Positions 46,101-58,050 are shown, numbered from the stretch's first letter. The stretch is DNA of 64,000 bases from Lichina pygmaea (GCA_963422465.1 OY730174.1:2940914-3004913); one strand, 5' to 3'. The notes: generated from the letters alone by a model not told the origin. A program made the numbers and translations.

Positions 46101-49100
46101 AAACCCGGCGGTTCTGCAGAAGCTGGGTCTTGCTTGTTGCTCTTCAAAACAAACTTGGGGCGTTTTGGCACGGATGCAGCATGGTGATTAGTGAGCAAGC
46201 GCCAAGACGCTGTAATGTCTCTGAACTCGGTGTCGCTTGCTAGGCTGGCAACAGCGCGGTGGACCAAGGAAACCACATTGAGCCCAATCTGAAGGTGTCC
46301 GACATCAGCATCGTCGATGCGTCTCTGTGTCACAAACAAGGGTGGTCTGTCTTTGAGGGTCCTTTCGTATCCGCCAGCTCCACGAGGATCTTCGTACGGC
46401 GTGAGCTTGTCCCTTTCCAATTTCCACTTCAGCGCTGGCGGCTTCGGAACGCAGCGATCGCAAGCGCTCGAGCTCTCCTGAAGGGGCAGGCTTTTCCAGT
46501 CTTGCAGCTTTGGCATTTGACGTACCCTTTCAGTTAGCCACGCAAAGGAGGAAAAGAACTCTCGCTCGTTCACGACGTCAACTGGCTCCCATGGACCTTT
46601 CTTCCAGCTGCCGAATTCCGGCCTTGCCAAGGGAACGGAACAGGAAAGCATGAGGTTGGCCGCGTCGCAGGAATGCGAGTCGAAGTCCAGCACAGCGTCC
46701 GGAGCGGGCAAAGCCACCGAGACCCTAGAGAGCGGAGAACCGGCGCGAAGGCTGATGTCCTCCCGATCGAACCATTGCTCGAAAACCTGGCCCTTGACTG
46801 GCTCGACGCCGAAAGACGTCGAAATCCTGCTGACTGGGCTCAATTGCGCGATGATCCGCCGAGTCTCTCCATAGTTCAGACGTCGGCAGTCGTGCGCGAA
46901 GACCAAGCAGTCTTTCTTGTGGTCCCCAAGCCGTGTCGACTCGACGAAGAGAAAGATTGGCCTGCCATCGTCGTTCGACTCCTTCTTGTGCAGAAAGCCA
47001 AACGGCGTACCGCAATTTTGAAGAAGACGGTAATCGCCGCTGATGTTGGCTTCCAGGGGCTTGAGAGATTCTTCCGGAACTTCCACTCGAACTTGGGACC
47101 ACACCTGTCCGTTAAGTCCTTGGATGCCAAGCTGGGACTCCCAAGAAGGCACGGTCTTCTCGGTCCCGGTTATTGCAACTGTGAAAGACGTCGCGACGGG
47201 AAGCGAGATTTGCCAAACACCTTGCAATAGAGACTGCCCAGCGGGCCTCATCCTGGCCAAAGGACTCTCTAGGAGCTTTCGTGCGCGAGAGTTCCCAGGC
47301 TCTGTTCGCGCCGGTTTCGCGAACAGCCGCCACTCTGCCTGTCGGCTCTCAAGGACGAGCTCGAGCCTGAGATGCGGCGAGTCATAGTGTACCGTCCACA
47401 TCTGAGCCCTTGTCATCGACTGGAATCGTAGTTCGGCGCCGAGCGCCGGTCGCAGCGCGTCTTGCAGTATGGCTAGGTCACTCGCGGACACTTTCATGCC
47501 ACCACCGTTGAGCGTCTCATACGCTTTCGTATCTAGACCATGGAATTCCAGCGTCATGGGAAGCGCGTTCTTCAGCATGTCTTCGAATTGGGCCGGATGC
47601 ATGCGTTCTCTCGTCTCTTCAAGACCGAGAGACGAGTACCGGTGCCTTGGGTTCCCACCACAACTGACGCAAGTTGTATGGCCGCAGAGCTCACACCGTT
47701 GGAGATACCGCTGGGTCAGCATCCTGCGGCCTTCACATAGGCAGAGGCGGACGCTCCGGCTCACGGCCAAGAGAATGGTGTCCAGTGGTGTTTCTCGAAA
47801 GTCGGCGAGAGCCAGATCCTGACGTACTGGCTCACTGTCCTCTCGAACGTTATCTTTCAAACCCAGGGAGGAATCGACATCCATCGTCGGGCCCTCCCCA
47901 CGTGGTAAGATTGGGTAGCCGGCAACGAGAGCAGCTATCATTGCTGCGCCGACAACCGTAGACGTCATAGCATTGCCTGCAAGGTCTCGGAGCTGATTCT
48001 GAGACTCCCGTGTAAGCAGTAGCCGATCGATCGGCAGTCCTTGCAGGGCCAGGGCTTCGAGTCCGATCAGAGGGCCGCCCCTACAGGTCACGTAGGGAAT
48101 ACCAGTCGGCGTGAGACATCCGGTAATACCAGACGGAGTGCCGTCAGTGACCCGATCAATGTTCTGGGATAGCTCCCACACCCGGCTGTGGAGATTTGAC
48201 GGGTCAGCTTGGTCGTCCATCCACCAATGCACCAGGAATGCTGTATACACCCACGTTTTGTACTGCGAATCGAACCCTCTTTTGGCGTTCCTGAGTAGCG
48301 CAATATCAAGCGTATCCCAGACTCTTTCGACCTGCCGCGAGCCCCAGCCATGCCATGCATAATCGGGCAGCTTGCACGTCCCATTGTCTTCCCAGCCCGT
48401 CATGGGACGCCTGAAGCCGAGCCCCAAGTCTCTCCGGTAATCTTGGTGGCGACCTTGACACTTGACCCAATCGACTTCACGCGCTGGAGGACCTTCATCC
48501 CCCATTCCTCGGACGTACTCCTCTCTCGCTCGCTGCATGCGCGGATCATCTTCGTCCAACATAAACGCCTCTATGGAGCTGCTTGCCGGCCTCTGTAGGC
48601 TCTTCATAAGCTTTTCCCAACGGCTACCCATCTGACTGGCCTTCCTCGCGTCGCGTCGATCGAAGGCGACAAGATAACCTCGTTGCCGCGTGTGGGGAAG
48701 ATAGTACTGCTTGGTGTCCAACTTGAGGATTCCCACGCAGTAGTTGATTTCTTCAAGCGCATCCTTGATATTGCCCCAAGGTGCACTTTTGACATTCTCA
48801 AGCACGATGAGTCTGGGTCTGTGTTTGGCGGCGTAAGTAAAAACGCCTCTGAAGGTATCTCTAGACTCGCCCGGGGTCTCGAAGGTTAGTCGATAGCTAT
48901 TGAGCCTGGAGTAGTCTACGCATGAGAAGCCGGCGATAAGCATATCTGCTTCGGTCGGGACAGGAACCTCGGCCCCGTAGGCAGTTGTACTATGGCCCCA
49001 TCAGCAAGAAGCCCAGATAGCAAAACCAAGGATCACTCACGCCTCATCACCTAGCGCCAGCTCACGTACATCCCTGAAGATGATCGGCGGGCTGAAATTT

Positions 49101-50786
49101 CGCTCGATGTATGCTTGCTTGAAAGCGACGATCTCAGCGCTGAATAGGTGGTCAACCTCGAGATTGAGGTTGAAGTGGTTGAGTAGGCCTACAGCATGTC
49201 AGCGAGCTCCTGCCCAGTTATCCGCTTTGAAGACTTACTCTCTCGTATGAGTCCGAGTGCAAGCAATGGACTTTCGGTTCCTGAACAGACTGTTATCACC
49301 TTCAATTTTCGGCCCTGAAGATGTTTCACGACGTTTCCTAGGTCGAGCTTCATGGCCTTGGCGGTCATGTCGTCGAAGATATCCTCTAGACGGTGCAGCG
49401 GTGGAAGGCTAAGGTCGATACCGCACTTGTATGTGAACGAGTCCACATTGCGAACATCAGGGGCAAAGTCATCCATGGCTGCGGCCGCTTTGAGCTTTGA
49501 GCTTTGGCGGTGCGAATGCGCTGGTCGGGGTTCCGCTTGGGAGCTCGACGAGGAATCGAGTCACTACCGTCCGTGGTGTTCTCCGTGATGTTCGTCGTAG
49601 ATGTGCCGGCGGCCGATATGGCGTCCGACGACGAGTCGTTCTCGTCCTCGGACGAGAAATTCGACCCGCCCTCAGACCCCGTATTCTGTTCGATTTCGGA
49701 CTGCGCAGACCCTGAAGATCGTCCGAGGGCTGAGGAGAGGCTGTCGTCTGAAAGATCAATCCGAGGCTTTTGCGGTCTCAACGAGCGTCTCTTTGGTTGT
49801 TGTCTCGGTGTGCGTATGGGAAGCGCCGTTGATTTTTGAGCAGCAGTGACAGCGGTTGCGGACAAGTCTGGGCCACAAAGGAAAGTGTCAAGGTGGCTCT
49901 GACGTAGCCCAAGCCTGGGGGCAGGAATTTGCAGTGTCAGCCTCCGCGAGGCCGATGCGGGTCCGTCTGTCAGCGTCGAGCCTTTGCGGATGACTAGTGT
50001 AGAGATAGTGTCAGATAGGTATCCCAAGCATGGCCTCGGGTGAGCCCAAGCCGCGGAGGAAAGTGGAAGTACTCTGGCGGAATGGTAGCTTTGGTAGCTG
50101 TTTATCGAGAGCAGGAGGGTAGGACCATGTAGAGGATGAAGTTTGACCTCTCGTCCACTTGGAAGGAACCTGAACGGGCTTTGTGTCTGGAGATTTCAAA
50201 AGAATGAAGAGGAGGAGCATAGAAGAGTTGAAAAGCCATGTGGAACACTGGAGAGTGCGATGTCTCTTGTGGATCTCCACAGTGTAGGGTTAACACGAAA
50301 AGCGCAAACGTTCCCCGGAGCCATGACGGACGTGGGACCAGTCTTGTGACTGCTGGCTTAGTCGCCGGCTCCAGTGCCGCACCAGCTAGGAACACGAACG
50401 CACTAGGGCCACAAAAGAGAAACACAGAACCATCCGGAATAGGTCTTACTCTCGACATGGTGGAACCACAATCGCCCTCTTGGCCAGTTCTGCAAAGAGG
50501 CACATGCCGGCTTTGCGCCGCCCAACTGCTCGTGAGAGCTCTGGTCCCGTTCCGGCTTCTTCATAGCTTCTGCGCAACCGGCATGGATATGATCAGCCTC
50601 ATCATCAGCGTCTTCGCTAGCATCCAAATCTACAACTTCGATGCAGACGCAGTCGCTGTCTCCACCTTCGGCCATCGAACCGTCTTTCCCTTGGCTGCGG
50701 GTACGTCGTGCACCTTCCACCTCTGGCCTTTGCCCGCACAGGGGGGCTTCAGCTTCAATCTCCGGTGAAGCTGGTTGCGTCGCCAT
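43153..50786 (-). CDS. DNMT5: DNMT5-type DNA (cytosine-5) methyltransferase fused to SNF2 helicase with RING finger
   Basis: Minus-strand model: 50450-50786, 50073-50186, 49568-49993, 49239-49520, 49041-49188, 45007-48989, 44837-44937, 43153-44784; phases fit, about 2,340 residues. Methyltransferase motifs: I KVITVCSGTESPLL (about 358), IV with catalytic Cys AGFSCVDYSRLN (about 455), VI LIVLENV (about 497), VIII HTRQRGYLVAF (about 540), X LAGNAMTSTVVGAAM (about 783). A linker with C-x2-C pairs (about 855-880) follows. SNF2: Walker A DQVGYGKTA (about 1456), DEYT in place of DEAH (about 1687), LSGTPPL (about 1715). A C3HC4 RING (YGCSNCKRGAVP... CGHTLCDPCCEK, about 2083-2135) precedes helicase C with QAIGRARRYGQ (about 2279). 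DNMT5 of Cryptococcus is an ATP-dependent maintenance methylase; here that role is inference. No chromodomain is visible in the N-terminal ~340 residues. The 47-nt intron 49521-49567 (GTAGTG...ACCAG) is the weakest join; without it the frame breaks at an AAAGCTC tandem repeat near 49490. Confidence 0.88.
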
Positions 50787-51436
50787 CCTGGTATGGCAGC
50801 TCTGTCGGGCTTTTGATAGCCGTGCTGTCGGCGTGGGCCTCATCTTATATCCAAGCGTATGTGATGGTCCACCGGTGAAGAACCAGTCCTGCTGGGTCTC
50901 TATCAACAAAGCCCCTGCAGAGGACCAGCCACGCAAAACTCTCCGCGAGCGCGCAGGCGATGTACAATCAGGCTGACAAGACTGGTCAGCGCTGCCTCAA
51001 CATCTGGGATCGGGTACAGCCACATACTGTTCTATACAATAGCTTGGACGAAGCAATATGACAGTCGAACATGAGAGCTCGATATTTCCAAAAGTACAAG
51101 TGAGGAAGACTATGAAAGCATATTCGCGATTGGTACACGGTGGAATATCAAGGCATTGAATCAACAAGGAAGCAAGTTATCGAAGCAACAGAAGTCATCT
51201 TGCGCCCCGCGACGGGCGTCGCGTTCTTAACCCTTGGCGTGCTGGGTCACGGGAAAGCGTGTTTAAGGTTGGCGCTTGAGGGTGCTGCATGGAGCCACTG
51301 GAGCTAGTAATGTACGGTACGTACCCTCCCGGACTTATGTTTCTCCGTGCCGGTGCATCAGTGCGTCGAGGTTGATCCCGACAGAATCGCCAGGGCTGTT
51401 TGGAAGTCGAGGACACTCGGAGCTCCTCCTTCAAGG
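50787..51436. other. Divergent promoter between DNMT5 and the 2H phosphoesterase gene
   Basis: About 650 bp separating two divergently coded genes. A TATATAAG-like word (CTTATATCC on the plus strand, about 50844-50852) is placed ~60 bp upstream of the DNMT5 start used here and may be its TATA box. An in-frame ATG at 50936 would extend DNMT5 by 50 residues. No other gene seen. Confidence 0.5.
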
Positions 51437-52506
51437 ATGTCTTCCCCGCAGGAAGCCGACAGCAAGCAGAATGAGGCCAGGGCCCTCCATCCCGACCCGT
51501 TTGCTAGCTCTATCCTGAGTTCCAACCCGTACGACACGCTTATTGAGGCAGCTGGCGGGGATCCTGTACGCTTCACCCACCGTCGAAGTTGCGCAGCCCT
51601 GACCCGTTGGTCGAGCAGGTCCAAATCCAAGTTTTATACGAAGCTTATCGCAGCACGCGCAATGCGCGGCAACGGGAGAAGCTCCTTGATCCGGCATTCG
51701 CAGGGGTGGCCTTGGATCCCATATTGCTCAAGATCTCTGATCAAACCGTCGATCCTGGCTATGTGGATCCCCGCCATTGCTTAGTCTTCTGGGCTCGTCC
51801 ACCGAAACATATCCGAAGTTTGATCGTCCAATTGCAGCGAAAGCTGCTTGCAGTAGCCCCCAGTAAGTCTCGCTTGCGGGGGCTACCTTGCTATGCCTGA
51901 GTTCATTGAGACCTGCTGGCAGTGCTATGGATCATGCCATCTGATAGTCTTCATATGACTACGTTGGAGGTCACGCATTCGCGGACTGCCCAAGAAGTTG
52001 CCCATCTCGTTGGTGTCATGCGTCCTCGAGCGATTGGAATCACCGACTATCCCTTGAGTCATCGAGCGAGGCTGATCAAGCCTATGCTCAGCTATGATGA
52101 CGCTGCTGTTGCTTTGAGTTTTGTTCCGGAGGCGGATGATTGTTACACCTATCATCATCTACGTCGAGACATTTATGCTCTGGTACGGAAGACGGGAGCC
52201 CCCGTGGATTCGAGGTACGTCCTACCTTCTGCTCACCTTACCGTGGCACGCTTCGTTTCCACCAAGGATCTTGGCTCCATCGGGCAAGATGAGACTGGGT
52301 TCAAACCGGACCCCGTGATGATGCGAAGATGGGTCGATAAACTTGAGGAGGTGAATCGATGGCTGCAGCTAGAGTACTGGTCCGAAAGAATGGATGGCCA
52401 GTGGATTGTTGGGGAGGAAAAGGGACTAGATTGGCGATGTGGGGGACTGTGGTATGGTGGAGGGACAACGCTTCAACTTGGGAAAGGGTTTGAGCGTCAG
52501 CCTTGA
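51437..52506 (+). CDS. 2H phosphoesterase superfamily protein (RNA ligase/cyclic phosphodiesterase-like)
   Basis: Model: 51437-51565, 51619-51862, 51923-52506; phases fit, 318 residues. Two His-x-Thr signatures typical of the 2H superfamily: LHMTTLEV (His about residue 135) and AHLTVARF (His about 229), the two catalytic histidines acting on 2',3'-cyclic or other phosphodiesters. Between them lie PMLSYDDAAVALSFVP and YHHLRRDIYALVRKTG. The N-terminal part (NPYDTLIEAAGGDP, then DPRHCLVFWARPP) matches the layout of fungal members. The end WWLQLEYW... GGLWYGGGTTLQLG-like tail is intact. No signal peptide. The substrate cannot be told from sequence. The first intron is short (53 nt), and its acceptor GAGCAG was chosen to keep frame. 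Confidence 0.8.
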
Positions 52507-52638
52507 AGGGTCAAGTATTCAGCAGGAATAGACGGATGTGGAATCCATACTCTGAATGTCTGCTATTCATAATCTAGTTGCGTTTCTTCTTGTCCACGAC
52601 GGCATCAATCACATCCGCTTCGTCGTACGTCTACTTGA

Positions 52639-54482
52639 CCCCATCGCACTCCTCAACACACTAGGCAAAACTCTAGAGGCAGTTGTGGCAGGGAGAATCC
52701 GGTACATGGCAGAGAAATACCACCTACTCCCCACGTCCCAGCATGGGTGCCGACGGCAACGCGACACCCTGACTGCCCTTGAACTACTCACAGAGCAGAT
52801 CCACACAGTGTGGAACCGGGGCACCCCCGCCAGACCAAAGATGGCCTCACTACTCAGCCTGGACATGTCAGGAGCCTTCCCCAACGTCTCCCACGATCGA
52901 CTCCTGCACAACCTCCACTGCAAAGGTGTCCCTACAGCGCTCATCCAGTGGACAGCCAGCTTCCTGGCTGACCGCCAGACCACTCTAGTTCTGGGCAGAT
53001 GGCAGAGCCCCTCCTACCGGGTGTCTACTGGTATCCCGCAGGGGTCCCCCATATCCCCAATCCTTTTTCTGTTCTTCAATGCTGACCTAGTGGAACACTG
53101 CGCACAAAGTACAGGCTGAGTAACAGGGCTGGGGTTTGTGGACAACATCAATATCCTAGCCTGCGGAGACTCAACAGAAGAGAACTGCCGCCTCTTGGAG
53201 AAGATCCACAACGACTGCCTCACATGGGCATCCTGCCATGGAGCTGCTTTCGCCCCACAGAAATACGAGCTCATGCACTTGACACACTTGTGGAAATTCA
53301 ACATGGCGGCCAGCATCCAGCTCCCCGGAGGCCTGAAGACACCCTCACCCACAGTCCAAGTCCTCGGAGTCCTGCTAGACTCAAAGCTTCACTGGGGCCC
53401 CCATATCCGGAAGACCTGTGACTGCACGGCGCAGCAATGCCGCGCCCTCACCTCTCTGAGTGGCTCTACATAGGGGGCAAGCTTTGCCAGGGCTAGGCTG
53501 ATCTACAGTGCGGTGGTACGCCCGTGCCTCACCTACAGGGCAACAATCTGGGCCCTGCTGGAGGGCACCCTTCAGCCAGCAAAACGTCAATGGATTGGGG
53601 AACCACTGGAAAGGATCCAACAAAAATGCCTGCGCGCAGTCACTGGTGCCTTCAAGGCCACCAGCCACTGATCTCTTGAGAAGGAAGCTGCAATCCCCCC
53701 ACTGAGGGCCCACATCGCCCACCTCCAGCTGCAATCCCACACCCACCTGGAGGCCTCAGGCGCCCGACAGGAGGCTGACTGGGCCTGCCGCCAACTCCGC
53801 AGTCACCTCGCACCCCACCACAGACCCCGCTGACCCGCCAGCTCCACACCGGGTAAAGAGCGACACGCCTGGGCCAAAAACATCCTATGGCATCAACAGT
53901 GACACATGGAAGACATCTCCAGTAACCTCAGCCTCCCCCTGTGGTTGGACAACCCCCGCCCAGACCCTGCCCCAGCCCCACAGACACTTTGGCAAGCCTA
54001 CCAGCTTGCTGAGCAGTGGTGCTGGGATCGCTGGAAAGAACTCAAAGGCAGCCCCCCCCCCCCCCCCCCCCCCCACACTGTGACACTGACCCTGACCCCG
54101 GGGGTGGCTGGAAGCCAGACAAGATGCTCTACAAAGCGGCGGCTCTCCGGCTACACACCGACCTCCCCAAGCCCCACAGCAGTCTACTGACCCAGATCTG
54201 TACAGAAAAGATTGGGCTAGCAGCCTTCCTACACCAACGCCGGGTGCCCGGCTTCGACTCACCAGTGTGCCCCTGCGGGTGGCAATGGGAAACTGCTAAG
54301 CATGTGATCCTCAACTGCCCGCACTTCACACAAGAACACCGGCAGCTTAGGCAGCAGGTCTCCTCCAGTGACTTCCAGTGACTAACTTCGGACCCCCGGG
54401 CAGCCGCTGTAGTCACGACGTGGTTCCTCTGCCTGAATCTTCTTACCCAGTTCTCCGGGGCTAGGGAGCAACTCCTCTCTCC

Positions 54483-54516
<34 letters not shown>

Positions 54517-54744
54517 ATCCACCCCCTTTCCTTCTTCTCCTGCTTGACTGCTGCAGTCATTTACCTAGTTCATAGATCCTCGACCAGATGGCTCCCGCCT
54601 AGGGGCCGCAGGGAAGGTTTTTCGCCCTTGGGACATGTGACACCACATCCCCGAGGTTTTCCTTACCAACTACATAGACTCCCCAGCATAATCTAGCCTA
54701 ACTAGCTTTAAAATAGCGTAGGAATTCAATCAATCAATCAATCA
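52639..54744 (+). mobile_element. GC-rich 5'-truncated LINE of a second family, with (AATC)n tail
   Basis: Flanked by a 12-bp duplication ACGTCTACTTGA (52627-52638 and 54745-54756). It encodes reverse transcriptase from PIALLNTLGKTLEAVVAGRI (about 52642) through GIPQGSPISPILFLF (about 53031). The FADD box is changed to FVDN (about 53137), so the catalytic Asp pair is lost. The C-terminal CPCGWQWETAKHVILNC (about 54270) matches the cysteine motif of such LINEs. Stops occur at about 53119, 53472, 53669 and 53832, with a frame change across a C21 run (54052-54072). A C33 run lies in the 3' UTR (54484-54516). The tail AATCAATCAATCAATCA (54726-54744) differs from the A-rich tail of the other LINE family. 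This copy is dead. Confidence 0.88.
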
Positions 54745-54756
54745 ACGTCTACTTGA

Positions 54757-55079
54757 ACTTTTTTCGGAGATATTCAAAGGTCAATCGCTTTATATTCACA
54801 TATAACCAATTATATTGTGGTAAGTCAGAACCCAGCCAAAGCATTCTCCCCTGTTCAGTTCATATCTCATATCACTTGATATTTCATTTCATCTCTTTTG
54901 CGTTATAGGCACACATAGGGTAGCTGCTCCATTAACATTCATCTCAATCGCTCTTGATGCAAACCCTGGCTGGGATCACTCTTTCACACGACCCATTGAA
55001 GCTGTCTTCAGAATCTCGCTTCTGGCCTCATGTTGTCTGGAAGTGGCTAATTGTGGTAATATCCAGACCATGGCCAAGT
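54757..55079. other. Short spacer after the LINE
   Basis: AT-rich (TATATTCACATATAACC and similar). No ORF of note. Confidence 0.5.
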
Positions 55080-55323
55080 GAAAGCCGACAGCCGGTCGAC
55101 TATGTGAAGAGGTGCTGATAGCTGACAACCGGTCAACTGTGTACGTAACGTAGATTCGTCTCTCTTGTTTTGTCTAACTAAAATCTAGGAGCGACGACAA
55201 AGAAGGAGAAAACTCTGCACACCATCATGTGCAGGCAAACAATTTAGCCGTCGCTCAGGGGGAGGCTGATCTCTTAACCCCTGCAAATCCTCGGGCAACT
55301 CTTCCGGAGAGTCCCCGGTCAAC
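55080..55323 (+). repeat. 245-bp dispersed repeat, copy 1
   Basis: About 80% identical by eye to 58882-59127, from GAAAGCCGACAGCCGGTCGA to GAGTCCCCGGT. It has internal echoes of GACARCCGGTCRAC. No TG...CA ends, ORF or clear target duplication. It could be a MITE or a fragment of a larger element. Confidence 0.7.
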
Positions 55324-55402
55324 ACCAAGACATCTCCTAGCGCTCGCCGGGCTTCCTATGAAGGGTGAACTGGGGGGGGCATGAAGGAGCGCCCGCCTCC
55401 AG

Positions 55403-56674
55403 ATGCTCATGAGGGACATCAATAAGCAAGCATTCGTCGATCATGCAAGTCTATTATTGTCCCTAAAGGTGACCATCAGCGACGCCTTTTCAGCTGGTCA
55501 GTACTGGTGTTGCTTCGAGCTCACCGCGGAGGATGGAGCGCTGCTCATCGCGCGCGTTCGTCTCCCCCCGCATCCGGATATCATTTCTGCCATTGACGAA
55601 ACCTACTCGATGGAATGCGAAGTCGCGACGATGCTCTTCATCTCGGACTCGAACTTTCGCCTGCCATCTCCCAAGCTTTTGGCTTTCGAGAAGAAAGGCT
55701 CTCCATGAGCTCTTCTAGTCAGAGTCCCCTACATGCTAATCGAGGGATCCTACGGGAACGCTTTACAGGACGTTGAGTTTGATATCTGCAAGCTACCTGT
55801 GATATCCTCTTTGTACCCTCTCGCCCTTACTCGAAGTTGATGGCTTTCAGGCTCGTACCCTCGAGAAGATCATCACCCAATGGACAAAGATGCAGACGGA
55901 ACTCGCGATGATCTCCTTCTCTCAGATTGGCTCCATCTGCGAATACTCGAAGATCAGTGGCCCGGTTCTGGGCCGACTTTCCTGGGCCTCAGCCGAGGGC
56001 CTTTCGCCAGGTGGTCCCTTCGACTCGGCCAAGTACTACTACGTGGCCATTGGCGAGACCAAACTGCGGCGAGCCTAAGAGCTGCCCAATGATGGTGACA
56101 CTAGCAATCGACACCGGTTAGGACCATGGGTTTCCTCAACATCGTACGCAACTCCCTTCTCTTCAACGACGTTCATTGTCAAGGCCCGTTCCCGTTCAAT
56201 CATAGGAATATGGGGACACAGAATCATCCCGTCGATGAAGAGTTCAACATCATCGCAGCCATCGACTGGGAGTTTGCGCAGAGTGCCCCTGTCAGCGCCA
56301 ACTACTTTTCGATACCTTTCCCGCTCGGAATCGTTGGAGATAGCGATGAGGCTGTCCTAGCGGACCCAGATCATCTAGCCAACGAGAATCTTTCCAAGCG
56401 GACTGCTACACGGGACCCCTATCTGAGGAAGTTGGAGGAGGCTGAGAAGAGTCTCGCCAACCAAGGAAACCCTACGCCTTGCTCGATCGCGACTGCCCTA
56501 AGCCAAAAGGCATCCGAACCGCTTTACACCACGGACAAGTTTACTCGGAGTGAATCGGAGGGTCTTGAGAAGGAGGTCATCCTTAGGATGTGGAAACTGG
56601 GCTATTGGCTGGGAGGAATCAGGGCGGAGCAGCACGTTGATAAGATGTCGGAAGAGATGAACATCTCGATCTAG
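55403..56674 (+). pseudogene. Aminoglycoside-phosphotransferase-like (APH) kinase pseudogene
   Basis: Pieces in order: N-lobe (55403-55700) with MRDINKQAFVDHASLLLSLK and ECEVATMLFI; YMLIEGSYGNALQDVEF (about 55729-55780) in another frame; an intron-like stretch (GTGATATCC...TTTCAG, about 55800-55850); EKIITQWTKMQTELAMISFS (about 55865-55925) up to a stop at 56077; then the C-lobe (56126-56674) with NHRNMGTQN and DEEFNIIAAIDWEFAQSAP. In active fungal members the catalytic loop is HRDMGTQN; here Asp is Asn. Frame changes after 55708, a stop at 56077 and the missing Asp make it a pseudogene. Such kinase-like genes are abundant and variable in filamentous fungi. Confidence 0.78.
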
Positions 56675-57314
56675 CGGTTCATGGACCTGAGTTCCGATGC
56701 TTATGACAAGTATCTATACAAGCGCTTGTGCAAATTCGGCTTGCTCAAGATATCACCTTTATATGAGCACAGCGTGAGATCCAGTTCGTCAAAGACAAAG
56801 AGAGACAACTAGAAATCCTGTGACGAGTAACACACACGGAACCGTACACTAGCTTTCGATCGAAAGCTCAAAAGTGCTGAGAATCCACACTGCAAGCGCT
56901 GAGCTTGGCACCTAAAAGATGTACGTATGTACTTCTTGAGATACATTACAGTACGTTACGTACAGTATACGTAACATACATCCCATACGGTACGCTCGAT
57001 ATGTAGCGTTCTGGAGTACCGGTACTTATCAGTACTCCTCATATGGTAGTCCTGCAAGCACTGTACGGAACATGAAGCTACATTAGTAAGCTGAAAATCA
57101 GCGACCATCTCAAAATATTGAGCCATCCACCCACCTTGAACACCAACTACTTCCGTATGTACCGTAGATGTCTCGAGAATTTTGATAGTGCGGCTCTGGA
57201 ACACCGATTAGGGCCAAGCCCTAACTGCACAATTTATGGTCAAGCTTCGACAGCAACGACCTCACTCATCAAGACGTGGCAGACATCATCGTGCTCATCG
57301 TCGTATAACGCCAA
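56675..57314. other. Promoter region of eL42
   Basis: GTACGTATGTAC-type words at 56920-57020 and pyrimidine-poor sequence. No gene recognised; the promoter and 5' UTR of the eL42 gene must lie in the last few hundred bases. Confidence 0.5.
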
Positions 57315-58050
57315 GATGGTAAGTCGCTTTGGTCTTCGTTTCTCTTATCTGGATGTCCATGGATGATGCGTTGAGCTGCAGAGCTGGCCAAATATTGGCA
57401 GCGCATATCGGCCTTCTTGGTTTTCGAGGGACGTGGGATTGGGACGTGCATTCTATCCGTCGACAAGCAACGTCTCCGTAATAGCATCGCCGCTCGTCAA
57501 GGACAAGAGTGTATCAAGCGTCACTGGATCCTGGATGCTGACTGTCTTACTTGTAGGTGAACGTTCCCAAAACCCGCCGTACCTACTGCAAAGCCAAGGA
57601 CTGCAAGAAGCATACGCAGCACAAGGTCACACAATACAAGACTGGCAAGGTATGGGACCGTTGTGACTTCTGGCTTCTGTCAAGAGCGTCTGCTATCCAT
57701 TTCGTGCTCAGCTAACAGGAATGTCCCGAAAATAGGCGTCGCTCTTTGCCCAAGGGAAGCGACGATACGACCGGAAGCAGTCCGGCTATGGCGGCCAGAC
57801 CAAACCCGTTTTCCGGAAGAAGGCAAAGACGACCAAGAAGGTCGTTTTAAGATTGGAGTGCGTGATCTGCAAGACGAAATCACAGATGGCGCTCAAGCGG
57901 TGCAAGCACTTCGAACTCGGGTGGGTTCTGCTGTCGACGTCCGCTCCTTTGAGAACACAAATCGGTTCTCCAACTCTTCGTGACGCTGCTAAGCACCGTG
58001 TCTACTACAGGGGCGACAAGAAGACAAAAGGCGCGGCTCTGGTCTTCTAG
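57315..58050 (+). CDS. rpl42: 60S ribosomal protein eL42 (L36a/L44 family)
   Basis: Model: 57315-57317 (ATG alone), 57557-57649, 57736-57920, 58011-58050; total 106 residues, the usual length. Translation runs [91 protein letters not shown]. Four cysteines (C12, C17, and the C-x2-C at about 72-77 with the later Cys) form the zinc site. The protein lies at the E site of the large subunit. Residue 56 is Pro, the form linked with cycloheximide sensitivity in yeasts and fungi. An intron directly after the ATG is common in fungal genes of this family. All four exons are needed and agree with the conserved sequence, so the model is very secure. Confidence 0.97.

Noticed and set aside
48604-48943. 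Plus-strand frames inside the DNMT5 exon (for example 48683-48889)
   Set aside because: Shadows of the long minus-strand exon.
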